7,144 nt of DNA from Sphingomonas bacterium (GCA_026785965.1 JAJAYY010000030.1:1-7144), one strand, 5' to 3'. Positions 1 to 6,181 are shown, counted from the first letter of the stretch. The notes: generated from the sequence alone by a model not told the origin. Translations and numbers: made by a program.

Positions 1-428
1 CGGATCAGCGGTTCATCAGCGGCAATGATGCGGCGCATTTCCTCCTCGATTGCGGGGAGGTCCTCGTCAGTGAACGGGCCATGGGCTTCGGTCGGCGCGA
101 AATCATAATAGAAGCCGTCGTCGGTCGCCGGGCCGAAGGTGATCAGGGTCCCCGGAAACAATTTCTGAAATGACTCGGCGAGGATATGCGCAAAATCGTG
201 GCGGAACAGCTCAAGCGCGTCCTTCTCGTCGCGCGCGGTGACCAAAGCGAGGCTCGAATCGCCTTCGAACGGGCGATTGAGGTCGCGCAACTCGCCATCG
301 ACCCGCGCCGCCAGCGCGGCCTTGGCCAGCCCCGGCCCGATCGCCGCGGCGACATCGGCCGGGGTCGATCCCTGGGGCATTTCCCGAACCGAACCGTCGG
401 GCAGCGAAATCTTGAACATCTCGGACAT
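1..428 (-). CDS. thrS: Threonyl-tRNA synthetase, N-terminal part (cut by window start)
   Basis: Charges tRNA-Thr with threonine in the cytoplasm. The first 142 codons are present; the editing-domain remainder, catalytic core and anticodon-binding domain lie beyond base 1. Residues 1-65 read as a TGS domain (MFKISLPDGS start, VDGELRDL, PFEGDSSLALVT). It is followed by the start of the second N-terminal (editing) domain, with the conserved HxxxH pair at His77 and His81 (RHDFAHILAE) and the GFYYDF block at 105-110. Both blocks are typical of ThrS; the family is usually about 640-670 aa. The ATG is at 428-426, with an AGGG (437-440) eight bases upstream as the ribosome site. It is transcribed divergently from the membrane-protein operon across 429-567. 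An alternative identity is unlikely because the TGS domain and HxxxH together are specific. Wild-type length cannot be judged from this fragment. Confidence 0.96.
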   Translation of the reverse strand, partial: MSEMFKISLPDGSVREMPQGSTPADVAAAIGPGLAKAALAARVDGELRDLNRPFEGDSSLALVTARDEKDALELFRHDFAHILAESFQKLFPGTLITFGPATDDGFYYDFAPTEAHGPFTDEDLPAIEEEMRRIIAADEPLI

Positions 429-446
429 GGAGCAAGCCCTAGTGCA

Positions 447-473
447 GCGCAGCAAGCGCTTCAAGATGAAGCG
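447..473 (-). promoter_or_regulatory. thrS leader: two mutually exclusive hairpins
   Basis: In the thrS mRNA sense, bases 473-457 form a perfect 7-bp inverted repeat, CGCTTCA-tct-TGAAGCG, with a 3-base loop. Its 3' arm shares bases with a second short stem, GCGC-ttgct-GCGC (459-447), so both cannot form fully. The heptamer GCTTGCT occurs twice, at 457-451 and 437-431, the second copy just after the AGGG ribosome site. The repeats are seen directly. A role in controlling thrS translation is inference, by loose analogy with the E. coli thrS leader, where ThrS binds its own mRNA. No good sigma70-type promoter for thrS could be picked out in 429-567. Confidence 0.35.
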
Positions 474-507
474 AAATCAAGGTCACCACACTTTTTGATA
501 AGCACGC

Positions 508-535
508 TTGACAATATGCTGATTGGACCTGTAAA
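508..535 (+). promoter_or_regulatory. Sigma70-type promoter for the membrane protein/XRE operon
   Basis: A perfect TTGACA -35 hexamer lies at 508-513. Sixteen bases later TGTAAA (530-535) matches four of six positions of the -10 consensus. This places the transcript start near 542, a short leader ahead of the ATG at 568. The spacer holds a small inverted repeat, CAAT-N6-ATTG (512-525), a possible protein-binding site. The -35 is strong; the -10 is the uncertain part. Confidence 0.5.
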
Positions 536-562
536 GGAGACTTGATAGAAAGTTAAGGAGAC
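531..562 (+). repeat. 11-bp direct repeat spaced 21 bp, possible operator
   Basis: GTAAAGGAGAC (531-541) and GTTAAGGAGAC (552-562) differ at one base and start 21 bp apart, about two turns of the DNA helix. The first copy overlaps the proposed -10 box; the second contains the AAGGAG ribosome site (555-560) of the gene at 568. This arrangement suits an operator for the XRE regulator encoded in the same operon. It could also be a simple duplication of a ribosome-site sequence. Confidence 0.4.
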
Positions 563-567
563 CAATC

Positions 568-990
568 ATGGCATTTGCAATCAAAAGCGCCGCGCAACGC
601 CGTTACGTCAGCCGCGTGTTCGTTTCGATGAGCTGTTACATGATCACGCTGTTCCTCGCGATTTATCTGGTCCGCGATGGCACCTTGACCGGGCCGCTGG
701 CGTGGTTGCTGGCGTTGCTTCCCGGTCTGTCGGTGGCGGGCGTTTTCTGGGCGGTCGGCCGGCTGCTGGTCGAGGAAAAAGACGAGTATCAGCGCATGTT
801 GCTCGTCCGCCAATCGCTGGTGGCGACCGGCTTCACGCTGACCCTCGTCACGATTTACGGCTTTCTCGAGAATTTCGGCTTGGTCGCGCACATCGATGCA
901 TTCTACGTCGCCATCCTGTGGTTCGGCGGGCTCGGCATCGGCAGCCTCGTCAACTGGCTCACGCTCGGCTCGACCGGTGACTGCCGATGA
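568..990 (+). CDS. Small four-helix membrane protein paired with an XRE regulator
   Basis: A 140-aa integral inner-membrane protein of unknown function. Four hydrophobic segments are visible at about residues 16-35, 43-66, 84-105 and 110-134. The loop between helices two and three is charged and carries EEKDEYQR (69-76). I recall similar DE(F/Y)QR loops in small proteobacterial membrane proteins encoded next to short XRE regulators, but this was not searched. The short basic N-terminus (K6, R11, R12, R16) suggests that both ends are cytoplasmic. The start is well supported: AAGGAG at 555-560, seven bases before the ATG. Its stop overlaps the next gene's start as ATGA (987-990), so the two are likely translationally coupled. 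Possible jobs are sensing a membrane signal for the regulator or being its main target. No catalytic motif is seen. Confidence 0.88.
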   Translation: MAFAIKSAAQRRYVSRVFVSMSCYMITLFLAIYLVRDGTLTGPLAWLLALLPGLSVAGVFWAVGRLLVEEKDEYQRMLLVRQSLVATGFTLTLVTIYGFLENFGLVAHIDAFYVAILWFGGLGIGSLVNWLTLGSTGDCR

Positions 991-1187
991 ACAATCGCCT
1001 CAAGGTGCTCCGCGCCGAACGCGACTGGAGCCAGAGCGACCTTGCCGAACAGCTTGAGGTGTCGCGCCAGAGCGTCAACGCGATCGAGACCGGCAAATAT
1101 GACCCATCGCTGCCGCTCGCCTTCCGCATCGCCGAGCTGTTCTCGCTTCCGATCGAAGCCATTTTTCATTCGCCCACGAAAGGTTGA
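987..1187 (+). CDS. Short XRE-family HTH transcriptional regulator (YozG-like)
   Basis: A 66-aa protein that is essentially one Cro/C1-type helix-turn-helix domain: N-terminal helix at residues 3-12 (RLKVLRAERD), HTH at about 15-34 (SQSDLAEQLEVSRQSVNAIE), then ETGKYDPSLPLAFRIAELF and the PIEAIF ending typical of short single-domain YozG-like regulators. It has no ligand-binding or dimerisation extension. It starts inside the stop codon of the membrane protein gene (ATGA) and ends four bases before the exported hydrolase gene. The family commonly regulates its own operon, so the direct repeats at 531-562 are the natural first candidate site. Assignment to the XRE fold is firm; target and signal are unknown. 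Confidence 0.95.
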   Translation: MNNRLKVLRAERDWSQSDLAEQLEVSRQSVNAIETGKYDPSLPLAFRIAELFSLPIEAIFHSPTKG

Positions 1188-1191
1188 TTTC

Positions 1192-2097
1192 ATGACCAGA
1201 TTGCTCCTCACTGCGGCGCTCGCCGCGATGGCCATCGCTTCGCCTGCCGTCGCCGCACCCGCCGCTGTCACTGCCCCGACCCGCTTCAGCGTAACCATAG
1301 TCGGCGCGGGCCCCGATGTGATCCTCATCCCCGGCCTGTCGAGCCCGCGTGCGGTGTGGGCGGCGACGGCCGAGCGCTTGAAGGCGACTCACCGGGTCCA
1401 CCTGGTCCAGGTCAAGGGTTTCGGTGAACCCGCCGGGCCCAATGCCAGCGGCCCGGTGCTCGCGCCGTTCGTCGCCGATCTCGCGGCCTATATCAGCGCC
1501 AACCAGATCGTTCGGCCGGCGGTGGTCGGGCATTCGATGGGCGGGCTCGCCGCGCTGATGCTTGCCGCCGATCATCCGGGTCTTCCGGGCAAGATATTGG
1601 TGGTCGATGCGCTGCCCTTCATCGGCCCCTTGTTCGGCGCGCCGAGCGTCACGGCAATCCGCCCGCAGGCCGACCAGATGCGCGCCATGCTGATCGCCAA
1701 CGCCGCCAAGGTGACGCCCGATTTCGCTGCTCCCGATTGCCCCGCGACTTTGCCTGCCCCGGCGGCCCCGCGGGGTACGATGACCAACAGCGGCGTCGGG
1801 ACCTGCCTCGTCCGCTACGGCGCAATGGCCTCCGACCTGCGCGTCGTCGCCCAGGCGATGCACGACGATATGGTCACCGACCTCGGGCCCAAGCTCGGCG
1901 CGATCAAGGTTTCGGTGACGATGCTCTATCCGCAGGACGATCGCTTGTTGAGCGCTGAGGCGGCCGCCAAAATCTACGGCGACGCCTACGCCGGGCTCCC
2001 TGCGGCGAAGCTGGTGCGCATTCCCGGCAGCTATCATTTCATCATGCAGGATCAGCCGGCGCTATTCGCCACCGCGCTCGACGCGTTCCTGAAATAG
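1192..2097 (+). CDS. Exported alpha/beta hydrolase
   Basis: A 301-aa serine hydrolase of the alpha/beta fold, probably periplasmic. Residues 1-22 form a signal peptide (MTRLLLTAALAAMAIASPAVAA) with an AxA cleavage motif. The core shows the HG-like oxyanion segment ILIPGLSS (44-51), the nucleophile elbow GHSMGG (113-118, Ser115), an acid candidate at Asp249/Asp250 (YPQDDR) or Asp139, and His282 (SYHFIM). Cys183 and Cys205 sit in the cap region and could form a disulfide after export. The start is chosen at 1192 because AAAGG (1179-1183) lies eight bases upstream and a signal peptide follows directly; the frame is open further upstream, but that part overlaps the regulator gene. It is the third gene of the operon. 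The substrate (ester, lactone or other) cannot be told from the sequence. Confidence 0.9.
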   Translation: MTRLLLTAALAAMAIASPAVAAPAAVTAPTRFSVTIVGAGPDVILIPGLSSPRAVWAATAERLKATHRVHLVQVKGFGEPAGPNASGPVLAPFVADLAAYISANQIVRPAVVGHSMGGLAALMLAADHPGLPGKILVVDALPFIGPLFGAPSVTAIRPQADQMRAMLIANAAKVTPDFAAPDCPATLPAPAAPRGTMTNSGVGTCLVRYGAMASDLRVVAQAMHDDMVTDLGPKLGAIKVSVTMLYPQDDRLLSAEAAAKIYGDAYAGLPAAKLVRIPGSYHFIMQDQPALFATALDAFLK

Positions 2098-2114
2098 CGC
2101 CGCGCTCGTCCTTC

Positions 2115-2699
2115 TCACGCGCCAGATTTGGTCAACGAGGGGATGCGCGGAATGGGGATCCCGGGGGCGTCGAAGGTGAAGGCACCCGGGATCGCCAGCT
2201 TGTTCGTTTCAGTCTTGGGATGGAGCGGCACGCCGGCGTAGCTCAATTCTGCGCTGGCCCACGATTCGCCGAGCTCGCCGCCGGTGACATGCCCGTCGAG
2301 GATCGCCAATTTGACCCCGCCGACGTGGGCGGTGAGCGCGAAGGTGAAGCGCAATTCGACGCACGGGCATGATGCGACGGTCACGCCGATCACGGGTTCG
2401 AATTCGCGGCTGAAGTCATGCTCGCCAAGCTCGACCACCGAGCGCTCGCCCGGCGGATGCTTGGCGGGATCGGCATAGTCGCTCAACGCGGCGGCCTCGG
2501 CCCACCCCTTGGCAAGCACCCCGATCAAGTCGCAATCGAGCACCGAACTCAACGCGCCGTGGATCTCCTTGCCAATAAAGTCCCACGCCAGGTCCATCCC
2601 GCCGACCTGTTCGTTCTCACACAATTGGCCTTTGACCCGCTCGGCGACGCCATCGAGCCGATCGGGGAGCAGCGCGCTGAGCGGAAGACCTTCAGCCAT
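2115..2699 (-). CDS. Uncharacterised 194-aa protein with DPxKHPPGE motif
   Basis: I do not recognise a named family. The predicted soluble protein has a helical N-terminal third (1-73, including GGMDLAWDFIGKEIHGAL), then DYADPAKHPPGE (74-85) and LGEHDF (91-96). Next comes a stretch of alternating hydrophobic strands (101-175, e.g. VELRFTFALTAHVGGVKLAILDG) that looks like a beta-rich domain, and a proline-rich tail ending in IPIPRIPSLTK. A CPC pair lies at 111-113. There is no signal peptide or membrane span. The start at 2699 is supported by GAGG (2706-2709) six bases upstream. It overlaps the stop of the proline-rich membrane protein by 8 bp, implying co-translation and joint function. The frame is open further upstream, but that part is the shadow of the neighbouring gene. 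It converges with the exported hydrolase, with 17 bp between the stops. Confidence 0.82.
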   Translation of the reverse strand: MAEGLPLSALLPDRLDGVAERVKGQLCENEQVGGMDLAWDFIGKEIHGALSSVLDCDLIGVLAKGWAEAAALSDYADPAKHPPGERSVVELGEHDFSREFEPVIGVTVASCPCVELRFTFALTAHVGGVKLAILDGHVTGGELGESWASAELSYAGVPLHPKTETNKLAIPGAFTFDAPGIPIPRIPSLTKSGA

Positions 2700-3453
2700 G
2701 CGCGGCCTCAAGTCTGGCACGGATCGCCAGCGGCGGCCGGGCGAATTCGACCCGCAGTGGCGCGCCATGCCCCGCCGACCAATCGATGCGCGGCGCCAAC
2801 GCGAGCGCCGCGCGGGTCCGCTCCAGGCGGCGATGGCGGCGAAGTCGGTGCGCGGCGAAGGCCGCCGCAAGCGCGACGATCATCCCCGCCAGCAACCACG
2901 GCCACCAGGCAGCGCGGGGCGTCGTCGTGGTCACGGCAACCGCCTCAACTTGCTCCGCGACCATCGGAATCGTCGGCGCTGGTAGTGGCGCGACCGGCGC
3001 GGGAGGCTCGATCACGCGAGGCACTTGAGCGACCACCGCAGGCGCCGGTGGTGGAGCGGCCACGACAAGCGGCGGCGTCGGTCGCGGCGGACGCGCGGGC
3101 TCGACCTTGACCGCTGGAACCGCGCGCGGCCTGGGCAGCGGCGTGGCGGCCACCGGCTTGGGCGGGACTGGAGTTACGAACGTCGGGGCGGGCGTTGGAG
3201 TCACCGCTGTTCCGGCCGGCTCGGCCGGGACCGGCGGCGGCGTCATGCCTGGATCGCGCGGCTGGGTGAGCGTCTTGATCATGTCGAGCAGCAGTTGGCG
3301 CGGTTTGGGCGGGGGCGGCGGAACGATTGCCGGATCGACCGGCGCCGTGGTCACCCCACTCGCCGGACTGGCTTGGTCGACGCTCTGTGTTCGCGCCGGC
3401 GCGCCGCCAACCAGCAGCAGCAACGCGGCGAATGCGGGCAGTCCGGACGTCAT
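2692..3453 (-). CDS. Proline-rich single-span membrane protein, unknown function
   Basis: A 253-aa protein of no family I recognise. Residues 1-20 look like a signal peptide (SGLPAFAALLLLVGGAPA). A short amphipathic stretch, RQLLLDMIKTLTQ, lies at 52-64. Residues 41-165 are otherwise dominated by proline, alanine and valine (PPPPPKP, VPPKP, PPPAP runs), as in periplasm-spanning or wall-spanning linkers. A single hydrophobic span follows at about 183-201 (WWPWLLAGMIVALAAAFAA), then the basic stop-transfer HRLRRHRR and a roughly 45-residue tail with conserved-looking APRIDWSAGHG and ARPPLAIRARLEA. The topology would be periplasmic proline-rich region and cytoplasmic tail. The ATG at 3453 is preceded by GGGGGAG only two bases away, which is close. 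An in-frame TTG at 3513 would add 20 residues and bury the signal peptide, so it is less likely. The coding strand is supported by the signal-linker-span architecture. Confidence 0.8.
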   Translation of the reverse strand: MTSGLPAFAALLLLVGGAPARTQSVDQASPASGVTTAPVDPAIVPPPPPKPRQLLLDMIKTLTQPRDPGMTPPPVPAEPAGTAVTPTPAPTFVTPVPPKPVAATPLPRPRAVPAVKVEPARPPRPTPPLVVAAPPPAPAVVAQVPRVIEPPAPVAPLPAPTIPMVAEQVEAVAVTTTTPRAAWWPWLLAGMIVALAAAFAAHRLRRHRRLERTRAALALAPRIDWSAGHGAPLRVEFARPPLAIRARLEAAHG

Positions 3454-3480
3454 CGCTCCCCCAAGCTTGTCGAGCGCTTG

Positions 3481-3522
3481 ATTCGCTGCTCTTTTGACGG
3501 CCCTGTCAAGCAAGCGGACTGA
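3481..3522. promoter_or_regulatory. Interleaved divergent promoters with TTGAC-N6-GTCAA palindrome
   Basis: In the 100-bp gap between divergent genes, bases 3494-3509 read TTGACGGCCCTGTCAA. Read rightward the left arm is a -35-like TTGACG; read leftward the right arm is a perfect TTGACA. Seventeen bases further, the minus strand has GCGAAT (3486-3481) and the plus strand GACTGA (3517-3522), both weak -10 boxes. One palindrome may therefore position polymerase for both units, or bind a dimeric regulator that covers both -35 boxes. The palindrome is seen; promoter activity is inferred. Confidence 0.4.
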
Positions 3523-3553
3523 CGCGCGCCGATCGACCTGCTAGGCGGCTGCC

Positions 3554-4333
3554 ATGACTGCTGAAACGCCCCCGATCGAACCCGACCTGTCTTACCTCGA
3601 CCCCGGCGATGGCCGCCGCATTGCGCTGCGCCACCGCGTGCCGCTCGATCCGAAGCTGCCGACGATCGTCTTCCTGCCCGGCTATGCCTCCGACATGGAA
3701 GGGCAGAAAGCAGTTGCCATCGATCTGTTCTGCGCCGCCCGCGGGATTGGCTGCTTGCGGCTCGACTATTCGGGCACGGGCAGTTCGCCCGGCGCATTCG
3801 CCGATGGCACGCTGGCGCGGTGGCTCGACGAACTGCTCCTCGCGATCGATCTCGGCGTCCCCGACGGCAAGCTGATCCTGGTTGGCTCGTCGATGGGCGG
3901 CTGGCTCGCGCTCCACGCCGCGCTTCGCCGGCCCGATCGCATCGCCGGACTGCTCGGCATCGCCGCCGCGCCCGATTTCACCGACTGGGGATTTTCGACC
4001 GATGACAAGATGACGCTGTTGCGCGACGGCAAGCTGGAGCGTGCCAACCCCTACGCCCCCGAGCCGTCGCTGACCTATCGCGGCTTCTGGCAGTCGGGCG
4101 AGGCGATGCGCCTGCTCGGCGCTGTGATCGACATCGTCGTGCCGGTCCGCCTGGTCCATGGCGAGAAGGACCAAGAGGTGCCGATCGGGGTTGCGCTCAA
4201 GCTGGTCGAGCGACTGCGTTCAGCCGATGTCCAGCTCAAGCTGATCAAAAGTGGTGGTCATCGCCTCAGCGAGCCGCACGAGATCCATGCGATTCTCGTC
4301 GAGCTTCAGGGCCTCGTGGAGCTTGCCAAATGA
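3554..4333 (+). CDS. Alpha/beta hydrolase, ABHD10-like (thio)esterase
   Basis: A 259-aa cytoplasmic serine hydrolase without a signal peptide. Visible landmarks are the oxyanion segment VFLPGYASDM (39-48), LRLDYSGTGSS (68-78), the nucleophile elbow GSSMGGWLAL (111-120, Ser113), the acid Asp206 in HGEKDQEVP (202-210) and the catalytic histidine His236 in SGGHRLSEP. The S-S-M-G-G-W elbow and the overall length resemble ABHD10-type proteins, which in animals hydrolyse acyl-glucuronides and protein S-acyl groups. The bacterial substrate is not known to me. The ATG is the first possible start, since an in-frame TAG lies at 3542-3544; the ribosome site is poor. The stop overlaps the next start as ATGA (4330-4333), opening the coupled run that includes gloA and gloB, so a role with glutathione thioesters is an attractive but unproven idea. 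Confidence 0.93.
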   Translation: MTAETPPIEPDLSYLDPGDGRRIALRHRVPLDPKLPTIVFLPGYASDMEGQKAVAIDLFCAARGIGCLRLDYSGTGSSPGAFADGTLARWLDELLLAIDLGVPDGKLILVGSSMGGWLALHAALRRPDRIAGLLGIAAAPDFTDWGFSTDDKMTLLRDGKLERANPYAPEPSLTYRGFWQSGEAMRLLGAVIDIVVPVRLVHGEKDQEVPIGVALKLVERLRSADVQLKLIKSGGHRLSEPHEIHAILVELQGLVELAK

Positions 4334-5028
4334 TTCTGCTGCCGGTGCTCGTCGCGCTCGCCTCCACCGCGCTCGCTCCCGCTTGCCCAGCATCGGCCGA
4401 CAGTGCCGCGTCGCTGTGCCGTGCGCTCGCCGCCTCCGATTCCGAACGGTTCGCCGAGGCCGCAGCCGAGTTCGAGCGCGCCGCTGCGGCTTCCCCGGCC
4501 GGTGATCCGAAGACCCAGCGCATGCTCGCCGCGGCGGGCAATATGTGGATCGCCGCGAACCAGCCGGGCAAGGCCGCGATCGCGCTCGACCGCGCCCTCA
4601 CCGGTCCCGGGCTGCTCGCCGATCAGCGCGGACTGGCGCTGCTCGATCGCGCCCGCGCCGCCGAGGCACAAGGCGACCTTAAGATTGCGCGCAAGTTCGC
4701 TACCCTCGCCGCGCAAAGCGCGAGCGAGGATTCGTTCACCTGGTACTTCTCCGCCGCGCTCGCGATCCGTGAAAGCGACCTCGTCACCGCGCGAGTGGCG
4801 ATCAATCGCGCGCTGGCGCTCGCCCCGGCCGACCCCGCCATCCTGTTCGAATCAGGTCATGTCGCCGCCGCCGAAGGTGATCCGGCCGCCGCCCGGCGCG
4901 CCTGGGAAAAGACCATCGCCGCCGACCCCAATGGCCCGACCGCGAGCGCCGCGCGCCAGGCGCTGTCATTGCTCGAAGTGCCGCTCACCGTGACCACGGC
5001 GGTTCCGCAGGCAAAGGACGGCAAATGA
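4330..5028 (+). CDS. Exported TPR-like repeat protein
   Basis: A 232-aa protein rich in alanine helices. Residues 1-23 read as a signal peptide with little positive charge (ILLPVLVALASTALAPACPA). The rest is made of helix pairs with TPR-like spacing: about 38-56 (SERFAEAAAEFERAAAASP), 66-92 (AAGNMWIAANQPGKAAIALDRAL), 100-130, 136-166 (ARVAINRALALAPADPA) and 170-201 (SGHVAAAEGDPAAARRAWEKTIAADP). The last two match the TPR consensus best. It probably serves as a protein-protein scaffold in the periplasm; the partner is unknown. GGAG (4318-4321) lies eight bases before the ATG. It overlaps the hydrolase before it and gloA after it by 4 bp each, so it is made in step with the glyoxalase genes. 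If the weak signal peptide does not work, it would be cytoplasmic. Confidence 0.88.
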   Translation: MILLPVLVALASTALAPACPASADSAASLCRALAASDSERFAEAAAEFERAAAASPAGDPKTQRMLAAAGNMWIAANQPGKAAIALDRALTGPGLLADQRGLALLDRARAAEAQGDLKIARKFATLAAQSASEDSFTWYFSAALAIRESDLVTARVAINRALALAPADPAILFESGHVAAAEGDPAAARRAWEKTIAADPNGPTASAARQALSLLEVPLTVTTAVPQAKDGK

Positions 5029-5444
5029 CCCAATTTTTGCATGCGATGCTGCGCGTCTCCGACCCCGATGCGACGGTGGCATTTTTTCGCTTGCTCGGGC
5101 TTGAGGAGCGGCGCCGCAAGGAGGTACCGGCGGGCAAGTTCACGCTGATCTTCCTCGGCGCGCCGGGCGATGAAGGTGGCGAGGTCGAGTTGACCCATAA
5201 TTGGGATCAGACCGGCTATGACGGCGGGCGCAATTTCGGCCATCTCGCTTTCGCCGTCGCTGATATCTACGCTACCTGCCAAACGCTCACCGAAGCCGGG
5301 GTGACGATCAAGCGACCGCCGCGCGACGGGCACATGGCGTTCGTCCGCTCACCCGACGGAATCTCGATCGAATTGCTCCAGAAGGGCGACGCGCTTGCTC
5401 CCGCCGAGCCGTGGGCCACGCAGCCCAACACCGGGGATTGGTGA
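5025..5444 (+). CDS. gloA: Lactoylglutathione lyase (glyoxalase I)
   Basis: Isomerises the hemithioacetal of methylglyoxal and glutathione to S-lactoylglutathione in the cytoplasm. The 139-aa length and single glyoxalase/VOC domain match the bacterial E. coli-type enzyme (135 aa). The four metal ligands align with those of E. coli GloA: His6 (FLHAMLRV), Glu55 (VELTHNW), His73 (FGHLAF) and Glu116 (ISIELLQKGD). Other family blocks are YDGGRNFGHLA (65-75) and SPDGISIE (109-116). The compact form without the inserts of the larger zinc enzymes suggests a Ni/Co-preferring class; this is inference. AAAGGA (5013-5018) lies six bases upstream of an ATG that overlaps the TPR gene stop (ATGA). It is followed directly by gloB, the next enzyme of the pathway. 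Confidence 0.97.
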   Translation: MTQFLHAMLRVSDPDATVAFFRLLGLEERRRKEVPAGKFTLIFLGAPGDEGGEVELTHNWDQTGYDGGRNFGHLAFAVADIYATCQTLTEAGVTIKRPPRDGHMAFVRSPDGISIELLQKGDALAPAEPWATQPNTGDW

Positions 5445-6181
5445 TGGCCAGCCCCGCCCCGCTCGAGATTGTTGCGATCCCGGCCTTCGCCGACAATTAT
5501 CTGTGGCTGGTGCATGACCCCGCCAGCGGCGAGACCGCGGTGGTCGATCCGGGCGATGCCGGTTCGGTCCTGGCCGCCGCCGAGGCCCGCGGCTGGCGCA
5601 TCGGCCAAGTGTGGAACACCCACTGGCACCCCGATCACACCGGCGGCAATGCAGCGGTTGTCGCGGCGACCGGAGCCATGCTTTCGGCGCCCGCCGCCGA
5701 AGCCACCCGCATCGCCAATATCGACGCGCCGCTCAAGGAAGGCGACACGATCCGGATCGGGGAGCATGTCGGCCAGGTGTGGGAAGTGCCGGGCCACACG
5801 CTCGGCCACGTCGCCCTGATCTTCGCCGATGCCGGCGTCGCGTTCGTCGGCGACACGATGTTCGCGATGGGCTGCGGCCGCTTGTTCGAGGGCAGCCCCG
5901 AGCAGATGCACGCCTCGCTTCAGCGCCTCGCCGCGCTGCCCGGCGACACGGCGCTATACTGCGCCCACGAATATACGCTCGCCAACGCGCGCTTCGCCGC
6001 GCACGCTTTCCCGGCCGACGCCGCCATCGCCGACCGCCTCGCCACCGTCGCCGCGATGCGTGAGGCGGGTCAGGCGACCGTCCCGACCAGCGTCGCCCTC
6101 GAGCGCGCCACCAATCCGTTCCTCCGCGCCGCCAGCGTCGAGCAATTCGCGCAACTTCGCACCGCCAAGGATCGTTTCTGA
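5444..6181 (+). CDS. gloB: Hydroxyacylglutathione hydrolase (glyoxalase II)
   Basis: Hydrolyses S-lactoylglutathione to D-lactate and glutathione. The 245-aa metallo-beta-lactamase-fold protein starts with the family's IPAFADNYLWL (12-22). It carries the full metal site: THWHPDH (His60, His62, Asp64, His65), GHTLGH (His118), GDTMF (Asp137) and CAHEYT (His175). The C-terminal glutathione-binding helical domain follows, with ATNPFLR (222-228) and the usual EQFAQLRTAKDRF ending. The length is slightly under the common 250-260 aa but no block is missing. The start is ATG 5444, whose A is the last base of the gloA stop (TGATG), so the two enzymes are translationally coupled. An in-frame GTG at 5411 would overlap gloA by 34 bp and adds no conserved sequence. 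Confidence 0.97.
   Translation: MASPAPLEIVAIPAFADNYLWLVHDPASGETAVVDPGDAGSVLAAAEARGWRIGQVWNTHWHPDHTGGNAAVVAATGAMLSAPAAEATRIANIDAPLKEGDTIRIGEHVGQVWEVPGHTLGHVALIFADAGVAFVGDTMFAMGCGRLFEGSPEQMHASLQRLAALPGDTALYCAHEYTLANARFAAHAFPADAAIADRLATVAAMREAGQATVPTSVALERATNPFLRAASVEQFAQLRTAKDRF

Noticed and set aside
516..545. Nine-codon upstream ORF ending in TGA before the membrane protein gene
   Set aside because: The proposed promoter would start transcription near 542, after its ATG, and the ATG has no ribosome site.
1042..1191. Upstream extension of the exported hydrolase frame
   Set aside because: It lies within the XRE regulator gene, is Arg/Ser-rich, and would place the signal peptide in the middle of the protein. 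The ATG at 1192 has a ribosome site.
1075..2037. Long minus-strand open frame opposite the exported hydrolase
   Set aside because: Its translation is Arg/Gly/His-rich without any domain, while the plus strand shows a signal peptide and complete hydrolase motifs. It is a GC-rich shadow.
2098..2114. Possible terminator between convergent stops
   Set aside because: Only 4-bp GC stems can be drawn and there is no T-run.
2700..2870. Upstream extension of the 194-aa protein
   Set aside because: It overlaps the membrane protein gene and reads as Arg-rich low-complexity sequence. The ATG at 2699 has a GAGG at proper spacing.
2418..3522. Several plus-strand open frames opposite the minus-strand pair
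   Set aside because: They are Arg/Gly-rich with no recognisable motif. The minus strand has a signal peptide, proline linker, membrane span and ribosome sites.
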